Positions 44,899 to 53,945 of a stretch of 64,000 nucleotides of DNA are shown here, one piece after another (position 1 is the stretch's first letter; every line of letters starts with the position of its first letter). The stretch covers positions 310,001 through 374,000 of the forward strand of contig NZ_FNOH01000007.1 in NCBI RefSeq assembly GCF_900106535.1, given 5' to 3'. The stretch is from Myxococcus xanthus. GTDB taxonomy: Bacteria > Myxococcota > Myxococcia > Myxococcales > Myxococcaceae. The position numbers and the translations under genes are program-made. Under the pieces are notes generated by a model. The model did no database searches. It was not told the origin of the DNA and saw nothing but the letters and a program-made list of their open reading frames with translations.

Positions 44899-46794
44899 AT
44901 GCTCAAGCAGCGTCGCAGCCGTTCCTGGCCGTGGTCGTGGTCCGCCGGGGTGCCTCTTGCCGCGTGGCTGTTCGCGGGCCTCGCGGGCTGTGGCGCTCCC
45001 GTCGGGGACGCGCCGGAGGTGGAGCCCGAGGTGACGGAGCAGCAGCAGCCCCTGCTGACGCAGGTGACAAGCTTCGGTAGCAACCCCGGCAACCTGCAGA
45101 TGTTCCGCCACGTACCGTCCGGCATGCCGGCCAACGCTCCGCTGGTGGTGGTGATGCACGGGTGTACGCAGCGGGCCGCGGGGATGGAGGGCGCCGGCTG
45201 GTCCGCGGCGGCGGACGTCTACAAGTTCTACGTCGTCTATCCGCAGCAGCAGGGTGGCAACAACATGACCAGTTGCTTCAACTGGTTCGAGCCCGGTGAC
45301 TTCTCACGAGACCGGGGCGAGGCGCTGTCCATCAAGCAGATGGTGGACACGATGAAGGCCACGTACTCCATCGACCCGTCACGGGTGTTCGTGGCGGGGT
45401 TCTCGGCGGGGGGATACATGACGCCCGCGTTGCTGGCCGCCTATCCGGATGTCTTCTCCGCCGGGGCCATCCACTCCGGTGGCCCCTACCGGTGCGCGGA
45501 GTCGATGAATGCGGGCTTCAGTTGCATGAGCCCGGGTGTGAATCGCACGCCCGCCGCGTGGGGAGACGTGGTCCGCAGCGCGTACCCGGGCTACGCGGGT
45601 CCGCGTCCGCGCGTCACCATCTGGCACGGCACCAGTGACTACACGGTGAACGTGATGAACCTCACCGAGGCGATGGAGCAGTGGACGAACGTGCACGGCA
45701 TCGACCAGACACCGGACACGGTGGAGACGGTGTCCGGCTTCCCGCACAAGGTGTACCGGGACGGCGCAGGCAACGCGCTGGTGGAGACGTGGGAACTCAC
45801 CGGCATGGGCCACGCGGTGGCCATGGATGCGCAGTTCCCGTTTCCAGGCGGCACGGGCAGCGCGGCCTGTGGCTCGGTGGGGGCGTACCTGAGCGATGTG
45901 AATCTCTGCTCCGTCTACCACCAGGTGAAGTTCTTCGGGATGACGGGAGGCGGAGGTGAGCCCACGGGGGATACCACGCCGCCCACCGTCAACGTGACGG
46001 CGCCGGCGAGCGGGGCCACGGTGAGTGGCACGGTGAATGTCACCGCGGATGCGGCGGACGCGGTGGGCGTCACCCGGGTGGAGTTCCTGGTGAATGGCGA
46101 GGTGGTGTCCACGGACACGCAGGCGCCGTATGCCTTCGCTTGGAACAGCACGGCCGTGTCCAACGGGCAGTACACGCTGGGGGCCCGTGCGTTTGACGCC
46201 GCGGGCAATCAGGCGACGGACAACGACACGGTGGTGACGGTGAGCAACTCAGGCTCCCCGGCGCCGGTGACGGTGCAGTTCGCCAGCATCGCGGCGGATG
46301 ATGGCTACCTGAAGGCGGACGCGGATGGCAGCGGGGCGGCGCTGGGATTCATGACGAACCTGGCGCTCGGCCGGGGGACGGATGGGAAGTACAACCGGTC
46401 GTTCCTCTCCTTCGACACGTCGAGCCTTCCGGACGGGGCCACCGTCACGCGGGCGTTCCTGACGGTGAGCTACTCGTCGGGCTCGGGAGACCCGTGGTCG
46501 ACGCCCGCGGGGAACACGCTGGTCATCGACGCGAAGACGGGGACGTTCAACGCGGCGAACACGGAGGTGACGGACTGGGCGGCGGCGGCCACGGCGAGCA
46601 GCGTCGCGGGCATCGACCGGTTCAGCGCGGGAACGAAGAGCTCCGGGGACTTCAGCGCGGATGGACTCTCCGCCATCAGCAAGACGGGGAAGACGCAGCT
46701 CCGGCTGCGCTTCACCCAGGCGCAGACGGCCACGCAGTACCTGTTCATCCGGGATGGGGCGAACGCGGTGCTGACAGTCGCCTATACGCCGTAG
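44899..46794 (+). CDS. Secreted lipoprotein esterase (PHB depolymerase/CE1 type) with Ig-like and CBM-like domains
   Basis: A 631-residue lipoprotein: signal ending LFAGLAGC. The N-terminal ~300 residues match the polyhydroxybutyrate-depolymerase/feruloyl esterase family (alpha/beta-hydrolase): oxyanion region LVVVMHGCTQRAAGM, nucleophile VFVAGFSAGGYMTPALL (GxSxG), HGTSDYTV acidic element and MGHAVAMD catalytic His. An Ig-like domain (~360-450; TPPTVNVTAPASGATVSG) and a C-terminal CBM-like beta-sandwich (NRSFLSFDTSSLP; DAKTGTFN) follow, suggesting attachment to a polymer. ATG 44899 has AGGGAG upstream. Substrate (PHB or plant esters) is not resolvable. Confidence 0.88.
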   Translation: MLKQRRSRSWPWSWSAGVPLAAWLFAGLAGCGAPVGDAPEVEPEVTEQQQPLLTQVTSFGSNPGNLQMFRHVPSGMPANAPLVVVMHGCTQRAAGMEGAGWSAAADVYKFYVVYPQQQGGNNMTSCFNWFEPGDFSRDRGEALSIKQMVDTMKATYSIDPSRVFVAGFSAGGYMTPALLAAYPDVFSAGAIHSGGPYRCAESMNAGFSCMSPGVNRTPAAWGDVVRSAYPGYAGPRPRVTIWHGTSDYTVNVMNLTEAMEQWTNVHGIDQTPDTVETVSGFPHKVYRDGAGNALVETWELTGMGHAVAMDAQFPFPGGTGSAACGSVGAYLSDVNLCSVYHQVKFFGMTGGGGEPTGDTTPPTVNVTAPASGATVSGTVNVTADAADAVGVTRVEFLVNGEVVSTDTQAPYAFAWNSTAVSNGQYTLGARAFDAAGNQATDNDTVVTVSNSGSPAPVTVQFASIAADDGYLKADADGSGAALGFMTNLALGRGTDGKYNRSFLSFDTSSLPDGATVTRAFLTVSYSSGSGDPWSTPAGNTLVIDAKTGTFNAANTEVTDWAAAATASSVAGIDRFSAGTKSSGDFSADGLSAISKTGKTQLRLRFTQAQTATQYLFIRDGANAVLTVAYTP

Positions 46795-46802
46795 GAAGAC
46801 GG

Positions 46803-46832
46803 AGCGGACGCCGGCTCAGACCGGCGTCCGCT
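46803..46832. terminator. Bidirectional terminator hairpin overlapping hipA-like stop
   Basis: Perfect 12-bp arms AGCGGACGCCGG (46803-46814) and complement (46821-46832) around CTCAGA. It lies between the convergent esterase (ends 46794) and HipA-like (ends 46816) genes and includes the latter's stop codon. Confidence 0.7.
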
Positions 46833-48126
46833 GCATCAGCGCGGCAAGTGAGTCCCTGCATCGTGCGCAGTGGCCGCGGAACGTGTCGCTGAGTTCGGGG
46901 GTCTGCTCCAGCCGGCTCCAGTAGGCCAGTGCGTGTTGTGCGGCATCGGCCCAGACATCGAGCGTCTCCGAGGTGGGCGGCCGGGGCTCGAAGGTGCGAT
47001 CGATGATGCTCGTGCCCACGGGGGCGAACATCATCGGGAGCATGTCGTAGGCAGGGGCGAGCCGGAACCGCTTGGGTCCGTCCTCGAAGAAGGAGAGGTT
47101 GCCGAAGTGCCGGTCGGTGTTGCCGGTGAGCTGCCCGAAGGTGTCGAGCCAGCGAATGCGCCTGACGTCCTCTTCGCTGATGTACTGGCTCTGGAGGAGG
47201 TAGCGGGCCGCGCTGGTCCAGGTGCTCCCCTTCCCTTCGTGGCCGAGGTACTCGTTGTCGATGGCCTTGAGTGAGAGCAGCGCCTTGCGGCCTCTTTCAC
47301 CCACCCGGTCGAAGCGCTCGACCTCGAGGAACTGGTAGCCCTCGACGCGGATGGAGCGCGAAGCCGCGGCCGGAATCCCGGCGTTGCGGACCACTTCGAG
47401 CGCGAGGCCTTCGCAGACGAGCAGCTCTCTCCAACGTTGGGCGGCGGCGCCGTCATCGTTGGCCGCGAACTTCACCAGGACGTGGCGTCGCTCGGCATAG
47501 GCAGTGAACTTGGGTTGATCGCCACCGGCGAAGGAGCCTGCCTCGCTCGACATCGATGAGCGGGCGAGCTCCGGGTACTGGGCCTCGGTGACGGGCCGAA
47601 GCGGGCTTGCGAGAAACCGGTCCAGGGAGGCCGCGCCGATGATGTGGTTTCCGACGCAGTCATCGCCTCGCAACGCCAGTGCGATGAGCTGGTGGTCCTC
47701 CGTCCAGTCCGTGATGCGAGGGGGGAGTCCCAACTCGAGGTGACGGCTCGTGAAGCCTCGGCCCAGGTAGCCCTGAGGGCTCATGTCGGCGGCGAAAGGC
47801 GGCAGCCCGGCGAACCGTTCACCTACCCCGTCCTCTCGCGCAATCCAGCAGCCCCCGTTCCACAGCGGGTGCAGGACGCCTGCCTCGTGGGGACGGCCGG
47901 TCTCGTCGACGCGGTACATCCGTACCTGTTCGCCCAAGGGGGCAATCGAGCGGGTCCGCGCATAGCGTGTGGCGGGCCCCTGCCCCATTCGGCAGACGCT
48001 CGGGCCTGCGGAGGCCAGCAACCGCGACACTGTCGGGCGTGACACCCGGAGCTGGGTAGCCAGCTCGCTCCCCTTCACCTCGACCTGACGTCCGAGTACG
48101 GCGAGCAGTTGTTCCAGGGTTGCCAT
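46816..48126 (-). CDS. HipA-like kinase with fused N-terminal HTH (YjjJ type)
   Basis: A 436-residue protein combining an N-terminal winged-helix (VEVKGSELATQLRVSRPTVSRLLASAG, ~residues 15-42) with a HipA-type Ser/Thr kinase fold. HipA signatures: SFAGGDQPKFTAY (phosphate-binding loop), WLDTFGQLTGNTDRHFGNLSFF (catalytic Asp-x-x-x-x-Asn) and LAPAYDMLPMMF (metal-binding Asp). E. coli YjjJ has the same HTH-HipA fusion. HipA toxins phosphorylate GltX; the substrate here is unknown. No separate hipB is present, so the HTH may provide self-regulation; GATATCG inverted repeats lie 30-56 bp upstream of the start. ATG 48126 has AGGA upstream. Confidence 0.88.
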   Translation of the reverse strand: MATLEQLLAVLGRQVEVKGSELATQLRVSRPTVSRLLASAGPSVCRMGQGPATRYARTRSIAPLGEQVRMYRVDETGRPHEAGVLHPLWNGGCWIAREDGVGERFAGLPPFAADMSPQGYLGRGFTSRHLELGLPPRITDWTEDHQLIALALRGDDCVGNHIIGAASLDRFLASPLRPVTEAQYPELARSSMSSEAGSFAGGDQPKFTAYAERRHVLVKFAANDDGAAAQRWRELLVCEGLALEVVRNAGIPAAASRSIRVEGYQFLEVERFDRVGERGRKALLSLKAIDNEYLGHEGKGSTWTSAARYLLQSQYISEEDVRRIRWLDTFGQLTGNTDRHFGNLSFFEDGPKRFRLAPAYDMLPMMFAPVGTSIIDRTFEPRPPTSETLDVWADAAQHALAYWSRLEQTPELSDTFRGHCARCRDSLAALMQRTPV

Positions 48127-48155
48127 GAACAGATTCCTGAAAGGATCCGTGAAGA

Positions 48156-48182
48156 GATATCGGCGTGCAACTCATCGATATC
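48156..48182. promoter_or_regulatory. Operator-like inverted repeat upstream of HipA-like gene
   Basis: GATATCG (48156-48162) and CGATATC (48176-48182) form perfect 7-bp inverted arms with 13-bp spacer, 30 to 56 bp upstream of the ATG. A probable target for the fused HTH, by analogy to autoregulating HipA/HipB systems. Confidence 0.45.
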
Positions 48183-48210
48183 ACTAAGAAATACCAGCCG
48201 CGCAGGCTCG

Positions 48211-48247
48211 ATCTATTGAAGCTCTGGCCCCTCTAGAGCCAATAGAT
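48211..48247. promoter_or_regulatory. Hairpin/palindrome between HipA-like and methyltransferase genes
   Basis: ATCTATTG-AA-GCTCT pairs with AGAGC-CAATAGAT, a 13-bp stem with one 2-base bulge and a 9-base loop. It sits in the 234-bp divergent spacer. Could be an operator, an attenuator-like structure or a mobile-element scar. Confidence 0.45.
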
Positions 48248-48360
48248 TGAAGAAGTGGCGGCCCTTCATCGATGCAGCGCCTGCCTGACAGGCCGCCGGG
48301 GGCCTTGCCCTGGACAGTTGTCTTCTTGTCTGGGAGACGACAGTCCCGCACGGAAAGCCC

Positions 48361-49140
48361 ATGCCTGAACCCACCCTGCCCGAGCCCGGCCCGGACGAAA
48401 CGCTCGACTCCATTGGCACGGCGGGGGTGCGGGTGCTCCAGCGGCGGACGGGTTACCGCTTCACGTTGGACGCGGTGCTGCTGGCCCACTTCGCGGCCAC
48501 CGAACGTGTCGACGAGTCCGGGCGGATGTTGGAGCTGGGCGCGGGCAGCGGCGTGGTGTCCTTCCTGCTGGTGAAGCAGTTCGGCCGGGGGCCCGTGGAT
48601 GCCCTGGAGTTCCAGCCCGCCGTTCATGCCCGGCTGATGCGCGCCGTGGCGCTCAACGCGTGCGAGGCCCACGTCACCCCGCTGCTCGGGGACCTGCGAC
48701 GGATCCGCGAACACGTCTCCGGCGGCCAGTACGCCCACGTCGTGTCCAACCCGCCCTTCCGCCTGGCCGACGCGGGGGTTCGCAGCCCGGATGACGAACG
48801 GGCCGTGTCCAAGTCAGAGGTGGCGTGTGACGCACCATCCGTCGTCGCCGCGGCACGGTATGCGTTGATGCCCGGCGGCGGCGTGAGCCTCGTGTACCCG
48901 GCCGCGCGTGTGGCCGAGGTATTGGGCCTGCTGACCCAGGCGAAGCTCCACCCCACCGTGCTGCGCTTCGTCCACGCGCGGGTGGGAGCCCCGGCCACGC
49001 GCTTCCTGGTGCATGCCCTGCGAGACAGGGACCGGGGCCTCGCCGTGCGCCCACCCCTCATCGTTCATGGCGAAGGGCCCGGGGGCTACTCCGCGGAGGT
49101 GGCGGCGTTGATGGATCCGCCCCTCGCGGAGAGTCGCTGA
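48361..49140 (+). CDS. TrmN6-like tRNA/N6-adenine methyltransferase
   Basis: A 259-residue SAM-dependent methyltransferase resembling YfiC/TrmN6, which N6-methylates A37 of tRNA1(Val). The family's GYRFTLDAVLLAHFA N-terminal helix, SAM motif MLELGAGSGVVSFLL and catalytic VVSNPPFRL (NPPF, used by N6-adenine methylases) are all visible. The C-terminal half has additional strands (GLAVRPPLIVHGEGPGGYS). ATG 48361 gives the expected length. A broader small-molecule methyltransferase role cannot be excluded. It is divergent from the HipA-like gene and convergent with the next gene. Confidence 0.85.
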   Translation: MPEPTLPEPGPDETLDSIGTAGVRVLQRRTGYRFTLDAVLLAHFAATERVDESGRMLELGAGSGVVSFLLVKQFGRGPVDALEFQPAVHARLMRAVALNACEAHVTPLLGDLRRIREHVSGGQYAHVVSNPPFRLADAGVRSPDDERAVSKSEVACDAPSVVAAARYALMPGGGVSLVYPAARVAEVLGLLTQAKLHPTVLRFVHARVGAPATRFLVHALRDRDRGLAVRPPLIVHGEGPGGYSAEVAALMDPPLAESR

Positions 49141-49156
49141 CAACCGCGCCGCCGCT

Positions 49157-50077
49157 CTACGGCGTGCCCGTGAGCGGCTTGGTGTTCGTCACCTGGACAC
49201 CGTGCTCTTCGGACGCGGTGACGAACAGCTCATGGCTCGCGGGCACCGCCAGCGTCGAGCGCCGCAGCTTCCCGCCCACCGTGAAGTCCACCTCCAGCGC
49301 ATGTTCCCCGGGCGGCACGTCGCGGAGGCTCAGGTTCGTCGCGTTGCTCGTGCCCCGGCGCTGCCCGTCCATCATCACGGTGCACGGCTTGGTGCAGCGC
49401 ACGTGGACCAAGGAGGTCGGCGCCGCGCGCGTTTCAGGCTGCTTCGCCGCCTCCAGGTCCTTCTGCTCCGTGAGCGTCACGCGGCCCTTGGAGTCCCCCT
49501 GGATGGTGACCTCCGAGCCACCCGGCACCTCCACGTAGCCCACGAACTGCCGCCGGTTGAAGACGCCACCGCTGCCTTCCACGCGCCGCTGGCCGGGCGC
49601 CACGTCGCGGAACTCCCAGGTCCGGTTGTCCCGGCGGAGACCTTGCTTCCCATCGAGCAGCACCGTGCAGTCGTCCTGGCACTTCACGGTGGCCACGCTC
49701 GGTGCCGTCGACGTGGAGGCCGGCGTGGGAGGTTTCGGCTCGGCCCAGTCCGGTGTGCCGGGCATGGTGGAGCTGCCGGGCTCGATGATGATGCGCTTGT
49801 TGCTGGCCAGGAAGACGTCCGCCGTCGCCACGTCCGGGATGACCACGAAGCTGCCGGCGAGCGGACGGCTCAGCACGCCCGTGGCATCGATGCGCAGGGA
49901 GCCCGGCGTGATGCCCTTGAACTCCCAGGTGGTGTCATTCACCCGGAACCCGTTCTTTCCATCCAGCATCACCGTGCACTTCTCCGTGCAGCGGACCCGG
50001 ACGGCGACGCCGTCGACCGCGAGCGCTGGAGCAGACACCAACAACGACAGGGACAGGAGCGGCCAGCGGAGGGACAT
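49157..50077 (-). CDS. Secreted protein with three PEGA-like cysteine-pair repeats
   Basis: A 306-residue exported protein (signal MSLRWPLLSLSLLVSAPALA). Three ~80-residue repeats each start with a Cys pair and a strand, VRCTEKCTVMLDGK, VKCQDDCTVLLDGK and VRCTKPCTVMMDGQ, followed by a PEGA-like turn (GITPGSLRIDA, DVAPGQRRVEG, DVPPGEHALEV). PEGA domains are small beta modules seen at the surface. The spacing and conserved Cys pairs suggest one disulfide per repeat. The linker between repeats 1 and 2 is Pro/Thr/Ser-rich. ATG 50077 is set by the signal peptide. Function unknown; probably an envelope-structural or binding role. Confidence 0.82.
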   Translation of the reverse strand: MSLRWPLLSLSLLVSAPALAVDGVAVRVRCTEKCTVMLDGKNGFRVNDTTWEFKGITPGSLRIDATGVLSRPLAGSFVVIPDVATADVFLASNKRIIIEPGSSTMPGTPDWAEPKPPTPASTSTAPSVATVKCQDDCTVLLDGKQGLRRDNRTWEFRDVAPGQRRVEGSGGVFNRRQFVGYVEVPGGSEVTIQGDSKGRVTLTEQKDLEAAKQPETRAAPTSLVHVRCTKPCTVMMDGQRRGTSNATNLSLRDVPPGEHALEVDFTVGGKLRRSTLAVPASHELFVTASEEHGVQVTNTKPLTGTP

Positions 50078-50290
50078 GACGGGGTGACTGCCTCGTACCA
50101 GTGGGTATTCACGCGGGGCCGCCCCAGGGATGCGGGTCCACTCCCGCCTCATGAGGCAGGCCCCTTGGGGCCGGCAGTATGCCTACCGGGCAAGGGAGGC
50201 GGAATCACCGCGGCGTGCCATGCGCCCATGCCGGACCCAACCTACCCAGGTTTCCGTCAACGGCCCCGGCCCATCCAAGGAGTGGCAGGT

Positions 50291-50797
50291 ATGAACGTGG
50301 CGACCCTGACCGAGCAACCGAGCATCCTGAAGGCAGCGGCCCTGCTGCCCCCGCGCCTGTCGCTCGGGTCGACGATGGTGGTGCATGGCGTGTCCAAGCT
50401 CCGCGCCGAGGGCACCGCGCAACACGCGGACCTCTTCGAGCAACTGGGCTTCAAGCCAGGCAAGCCCTGGGTCATCGCCACGGGGGTGGTGGAGCTGCTC
50501 TCAGGCGTGAGCTCCATCCTGGGCATCGCCACGCGCCCCGCCGCGCTGGCTATCCTCGTCACGCAAGCCATCGCCGTGGCCAAGGTCCATGGCTCCAAGG
50601 GCTTCGACATCACGAAGGGCGGCTTCGAGTTCAACCTGGCGCTGGGAGCCATCGCGCTCGGCCTGCTGCTGCGAGGCCCGGGACCGCTCTCCGTCCACAG
50701 CGCCATCGAGCGCCGGGTGAAGCGCAAGGAGCTGCGGCGGCTGCGGTTCCTGCCGCGCCAGCGCCGTCGTTCGGTGCTGCTCGACGTGCTGGGGTGA
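50291..50797 (+). CDS. DoxX-family membrane protein
   Basis: A 168-residue DoxX-type membrane protein with about four membrane segments: RLSLGSTMVVHGVSKL (with the family's early Gly/His), WVIATGVVELLSGVSSILGIAT, ALAILVTQAIAVAKVHG and FNLALGAIALGLLLRG. The last 35 residues are basic (KRKELRRLRFLPRQRRR), probably cytoplasmic. DoxX family members often couple to quinone or oxidoreductase partners; a function here is not inferable. ATG 50291 has AAGGAG about nine bases upstream. The next gene, CapA-like, starts 132 bp later. Confidence 0.9.
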   Translation: MNVATLTEQPSILKAAALLPPRLSLGSTMVVHGVSKLRAEGTAQHADLFEQLGFKPGKPWVIATGVVELLSGVSSILGIATRPAALAILVTQAIAVAKVHGSKGFDITKGGFEFNLALGAIALGLLLRGPGPLSVHSAIERRVKRKELRRLRFLPRQRRRSVLLDVLG

Positions 50798-50929
50798 ACC
50801 CGGGCCGCGCCGCGACACACATCCCATCACCCTGACCGATGAGGTGTGTGTCGCCTGTCTGGCTGCTGGGCAGGGTGAGGTCATCTCCCCTGTCACAGAA
50901 TCCCAGGAGGGCCTCTAGAATGGCGGGAC

Positions 50930-52546
50930 ATGCCCTCGTCCGTCTTCCTCTTGATGGCGCTCGCCACCACGCCGGGTGCTGCTTCGGCGCGTGAGTCCGC
51001 CCCCGCCCAGCACGTCTCTCCATCGCAAGGCCCCAGCGCCGATTCGAGCTCGACCCGAGGCCCAGATTCCCAGGGCACTGCGCCCGCGCCAGAGACTGTC
51101 ATCACGGACCTCAACGCCTACCCTCGTGCCGGTGACTCCGGCGCGGTGCTGGACCTGGGCCGTGCCGCCGCGGAGGCCGGCGCCGCCGCCCTGCGCGCCG
51201 CGGCCCTGGCCATGGGCAAGAGCGCCACCCCGCGTGGCCCGCTGGCCGACCCGGACACGAGCTACGCCCGAGGCATGGAGGCCCTCCAGGCGAAGGACGC
51301 ACCCACGGCCATCACCCAACTGTCCGCCTGCGTGGAGGCCGCGCCCTCGCGCGTGGATTGCCGCTGGGAGCTGGGCTGGGCGCACTCGCTGGAGAACCAG
51401 TGGGCGGAGGCCTACACGCAGTGGTCCGAGGTACAGAAGCTCCAGCCGGACCACCCGGACCTCGAGGGCGCGCTGGCCCAGGCCCGTGGGCAGGCCATGC
51501 TCCAGGCGAAGCTGTCGCAGGGGCCTCAGCTCATCAACCGCCCTCCCCCGCCGGCCAACGCGAAGGTGCGCATCCGCGCGGTGGGTGACGTCATGCTGGG
51601 CACCACCGTGCCCGAAGGCCACCTGCCTCCCGATGGCGCCGGCAGCGTGATTGCCGGCGTACGCCCGTTGCTGGAGGACGCGGACCTCACCTTCATCAAC
51701 CTGGAAGGGCCGCTGTGCGACACGGGCGAGACGAAGAAGTGCCGCTCGTCGAAAAACTGCTACGCGTTCCGCTCGCCCACCGAATACGGCCAGTACCTGA
51801 AGGAGTCCGGGGTGGACCTGGCGTCCACGGCCAACAACCACTCGGGTGACTTCGGCGAGGAGTGCCGCCGCGCGACGGAGTCCACGCTCGACGCGCTGGG
51901 CATCGCGTGGAGCGGCGCGCCGGGCACGGTGGCCACGGTGGAGCGCAACGGCCTGCTCATCGGCATGGTGGCGTTCCACACGTCGCCGTCCTGCAACCAC
52001 CTCAACAACCTGACCACGGCGACGGGGCTGGTGCGCGTGGCCGCGGCCGAGCACGACATCGTCATCGTGTCGTTCCACGGCGGCGCGGAGGGCAGCAAGG
52101 CGCTGCACGTGCCCAAGGGCCGGGAGAAGTTCCACGGCGAGGACCGGGGTGATTTGCGGGCCTTCTCGCGCGCGGTGGTGGACGCGGGCGCGCACCTGGT
52201 CATCGGCCATGGCCCGCACGTGGTGCGCGGCATGGAGTTCTACAAGGGCCGGCTCATCGCCTACTCGCTGGGCAACTTCGCCACCTATGGCCGGTTCAAC
52301 CTGCGCGGTCCGCAGGGCCTGGGCATGGTGCTGGAGGTCGAGCTGAACCGCGACGGCGACTTCACGGCGGGCCGCATCCTCCCCACGAAGCAGGTGGACA
52401 GGGGCATCGCCGTGCCGGACCCGAAGGGCGCCGTCATCAAGGCGGTCCGCGACCTCACCGCGGATGACTTCCCGGAGACGGGCGCGCGCATCTCCGACGA
52501 CGGCACCGTGAAGGTCCGCGGCAAGGGCCCTGTCTCCATGCGCTGA
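50930..52546 (+). CDS. CapA-family (PgsA-like) metallophosphatase-fold protein with N-terminal TPR region
   Basis: A 538-residue exported protein with a short signal (MPSSVFLLMALATTPGAASA). The N-terminal ~200 residues include a TPR-type pair (TSYARGMEALQAKDAPTAITQLSACVE). The C-terminal CapA domain has RIRAVGDVMLGTTVP, DADLTFINLEGPL, LASTANNHSGDFGEEC, VSFHGGAEGS and LVIGHGPHVVRGMEFYKGRLIAYSLGNFATYG, the complete set of family blocks, including the metal-binding Asp, Asn-His and His residues. CapA proteins take part in poly-gamma-glutamate capsule synthesis or act as phosphatase-like enzymes. The substrate here is unknown; no capsule genes are next to it. Confidence 0.9.
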   Translation: MPSSVFLLMALATTPGAASARESAPAQHVSPSQGPSADSSSTRGPDSQGTAPAPETVITDLNAYPRAGDSGAVLDLGRAAAEAGAAALRAAALAMGKSATPRGPLADPDTSYARGMEALQAKDAPTAITQLSACVEAAPSRVDCRWELGWAHSLENQWAEAYTQWSEVQKLQPDHPDLEGALAQARGQAMLQAKLSQGPQLINRPPPPANAKVRIRAVGDVMLGTTVPEGHLPPDGAGSVIAGVRPLLEDADLTFINLEGPLCDTGETKKCRSSKNCYAFRSPTEYGQYLKESGVDLASTANNHSGDFGEECRRATESTLDALGIAWSGAPGTVATVERNGLLIGMVAFHTSPSCNHLNNLTTATGLVRVAAAEHDIVIVSFHGGAEGSKALHVPKGREKFHGEDRGDLRAFSRAVVDAGAHLVIGHGPHVVRGMEFYKGRLIAYSLGNFATYGRFNLRGPQGLGMVLEVELNRDGDFTAGRILPTKQVDRGIAVPDPKGAVIKAVRDLTADDFPETGARISDDGTVKVRGKGPVSMR

Positions 52547-52709
52547 CACGGCGTCTCATGCGCACGGCGGCGTGTGGGTGCTTCACGGACCTGGAGCCCG
52601 GGCTGAAGCGCGGCTGCTGGATGTGTCCCAGCTTCCGTCATAGCGGCTCAAAGCAACTGCCGGCCCCTACAGGCATGTCGCACGGCTCCGGGATACAAAG
52701 GTCCCTGCC

Positions 52710-53945
52710 GTGCGCACCCTTCGACTGCCACGTCTCTCCTCGCTTCGCGCCTTCGACCACCCCGGCTACTTCGCGGTCTGGGTGGGAGCCCTGATCTCCA
52801 CCATCGGCACCTGGATGGAGACGGTGGCCATGGGTGTGTACGTCACCGAGGCCACGGGCCGCGCCGAGTGGACGGGTGGCATCGTCGCCCTCACCTTCCT
52901 CCCCGCGGTGGTGCTGTCGCCGGTGGGCGGCGCGCTCGCGGACCGGTTCGACCGTCGCGCCTACGTCGCGCTGGGCACGGTGGTGCAGTTGGTGCTCGCG
53001 GGCGTGTTGACGCTGCTGGCCTTCACGCACCGGCTCAGCGTCCCCGTGGTGGCCGTCATCTCCTTCGTCCACGGCTGCGCCAGCACGCTCATCAATCCCG
53101 CCTTCGCGGCGATGCTCGCGGAGCTCGTGCCACCCCGGGACTTGCACAGCGCCATGAGCCTCAACTCGGCGCAGTTCAACCTGGGGCGCATCATCGGTCC
53201 GGCGCTGGCCGCGCTGGTGCTGAGCATGGGCGGGACGTCCTGGGCGCTGCTCATCAACACACTGTCCTTCGTCGCGGTGTTGGTGGCGCTGTCGCAGGTG
53301 AAGACGCTGACGCGCAAGGTGACGGAGGGCGGTCAGGGCCTGTGGAAGCAGATTGCCCATGGCTTCACCGTGGCGCGGGGGGACCCGGAAATCTCGCTGA
53401 TGCTGTGGGGCACGTTCCTCGTCGCGGGCCTGGTGGCGCCCTTCATCGGCCTGGTGCCGGTGTTCGCCATCCGCGTCTTCGGCCAGGGCGCGGCAGCCAC
53501 GTCCTTGCTCGTCACCTGCCAGGGCGCGGGCGCGGTGACGGCGGCGCTGCTGGTGGGCACGCTGGTGGACCGGTGGGGCCAGCGGAAGCTGCTGGGCATC
53601 GTGGCGACGTCCATCGGCGTCGTGTCCACGCTCTATTGGCTGTCGCCCACGCTGCAGATGGCGGCCGTTGTCATCTTCGTGCTCGGCGCCAACTACATGA
53701 TGCTGATGAGCGGGATGCACGCGTACTGCCAGTCGCGCGTGCCCCGTGAGCTGCAAGCGCGGATGAGCAGCCTGTACAGCATGGTACTGGGCGGCGCGTA
53801 CGCGTCCGGCGTCTGGGGCCTGGGCGCGCTGGCGGACCGGCTGGGCATCCGCTTCGTCACCGTGAGCGCCAGTGTGTTGTTCATCGCGTTGGTGCTGACG
53901 CTGCGCCTGTTGCGTCCGCAGCGCTTCGACGGCGCTGTCGCGTAG
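52710..53945 (+). CDS. Major facilitator superfamily transporter (MFS_3/EntS type)
   Basis: A 411-residue, ~12-span MFS protein. N-terminal DHPGYFAVWVGALISTIGTWMETVAMG, the inter-span 2-3 loop GGALADRFDRRAYV with the basic MFS loop motif, and the later loop WGQRKLLGIVATS are typical of the MFS_3/EntS efflux group, which exports siderophores and diverse small molecules. GTG start 52710 is chosen with no strong Shine-Dalgarno. The neighbours give no substrate hint. It ends 37 bp before a short low-confidence ORF on the opposite strand. Confidence 0.92.
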   Translation: MRTLRLPRLSSLRAFDHPGYFAVWVGALISTIGTWMETVAMGVYVTEATGRAEWTGGIVALTFLPAVVLSPVGGALADRFDRRAYVALGTVVQLVLAGVLTLLAFTHRLSVPVVAVISFVHGCASTLINPAFAAMLAELVPPRDLHSAMSLNSAQFNLGRIIGPALAALVLSMGGTSWALLINTLSFVAVLVALSQVKTLTRKVTEGGQGLWKQIAHGFTVARGDPEISLMLWGTFLVAGLVAPFIGLVPVFAIRVFGQGAAATSLLVTCQGAGAVTAALLVGTLVDRWGQRKLLGIVATSIGVVSTLYWLSPTLQMAAVVIFVLGANYMMLMSGMHAYCQSRVPRELQARMSSLYSMVLGGAYASGVWGLGALADRLGIRFVTVSASVLFIALVLTLRLLRPQRFDGAVA

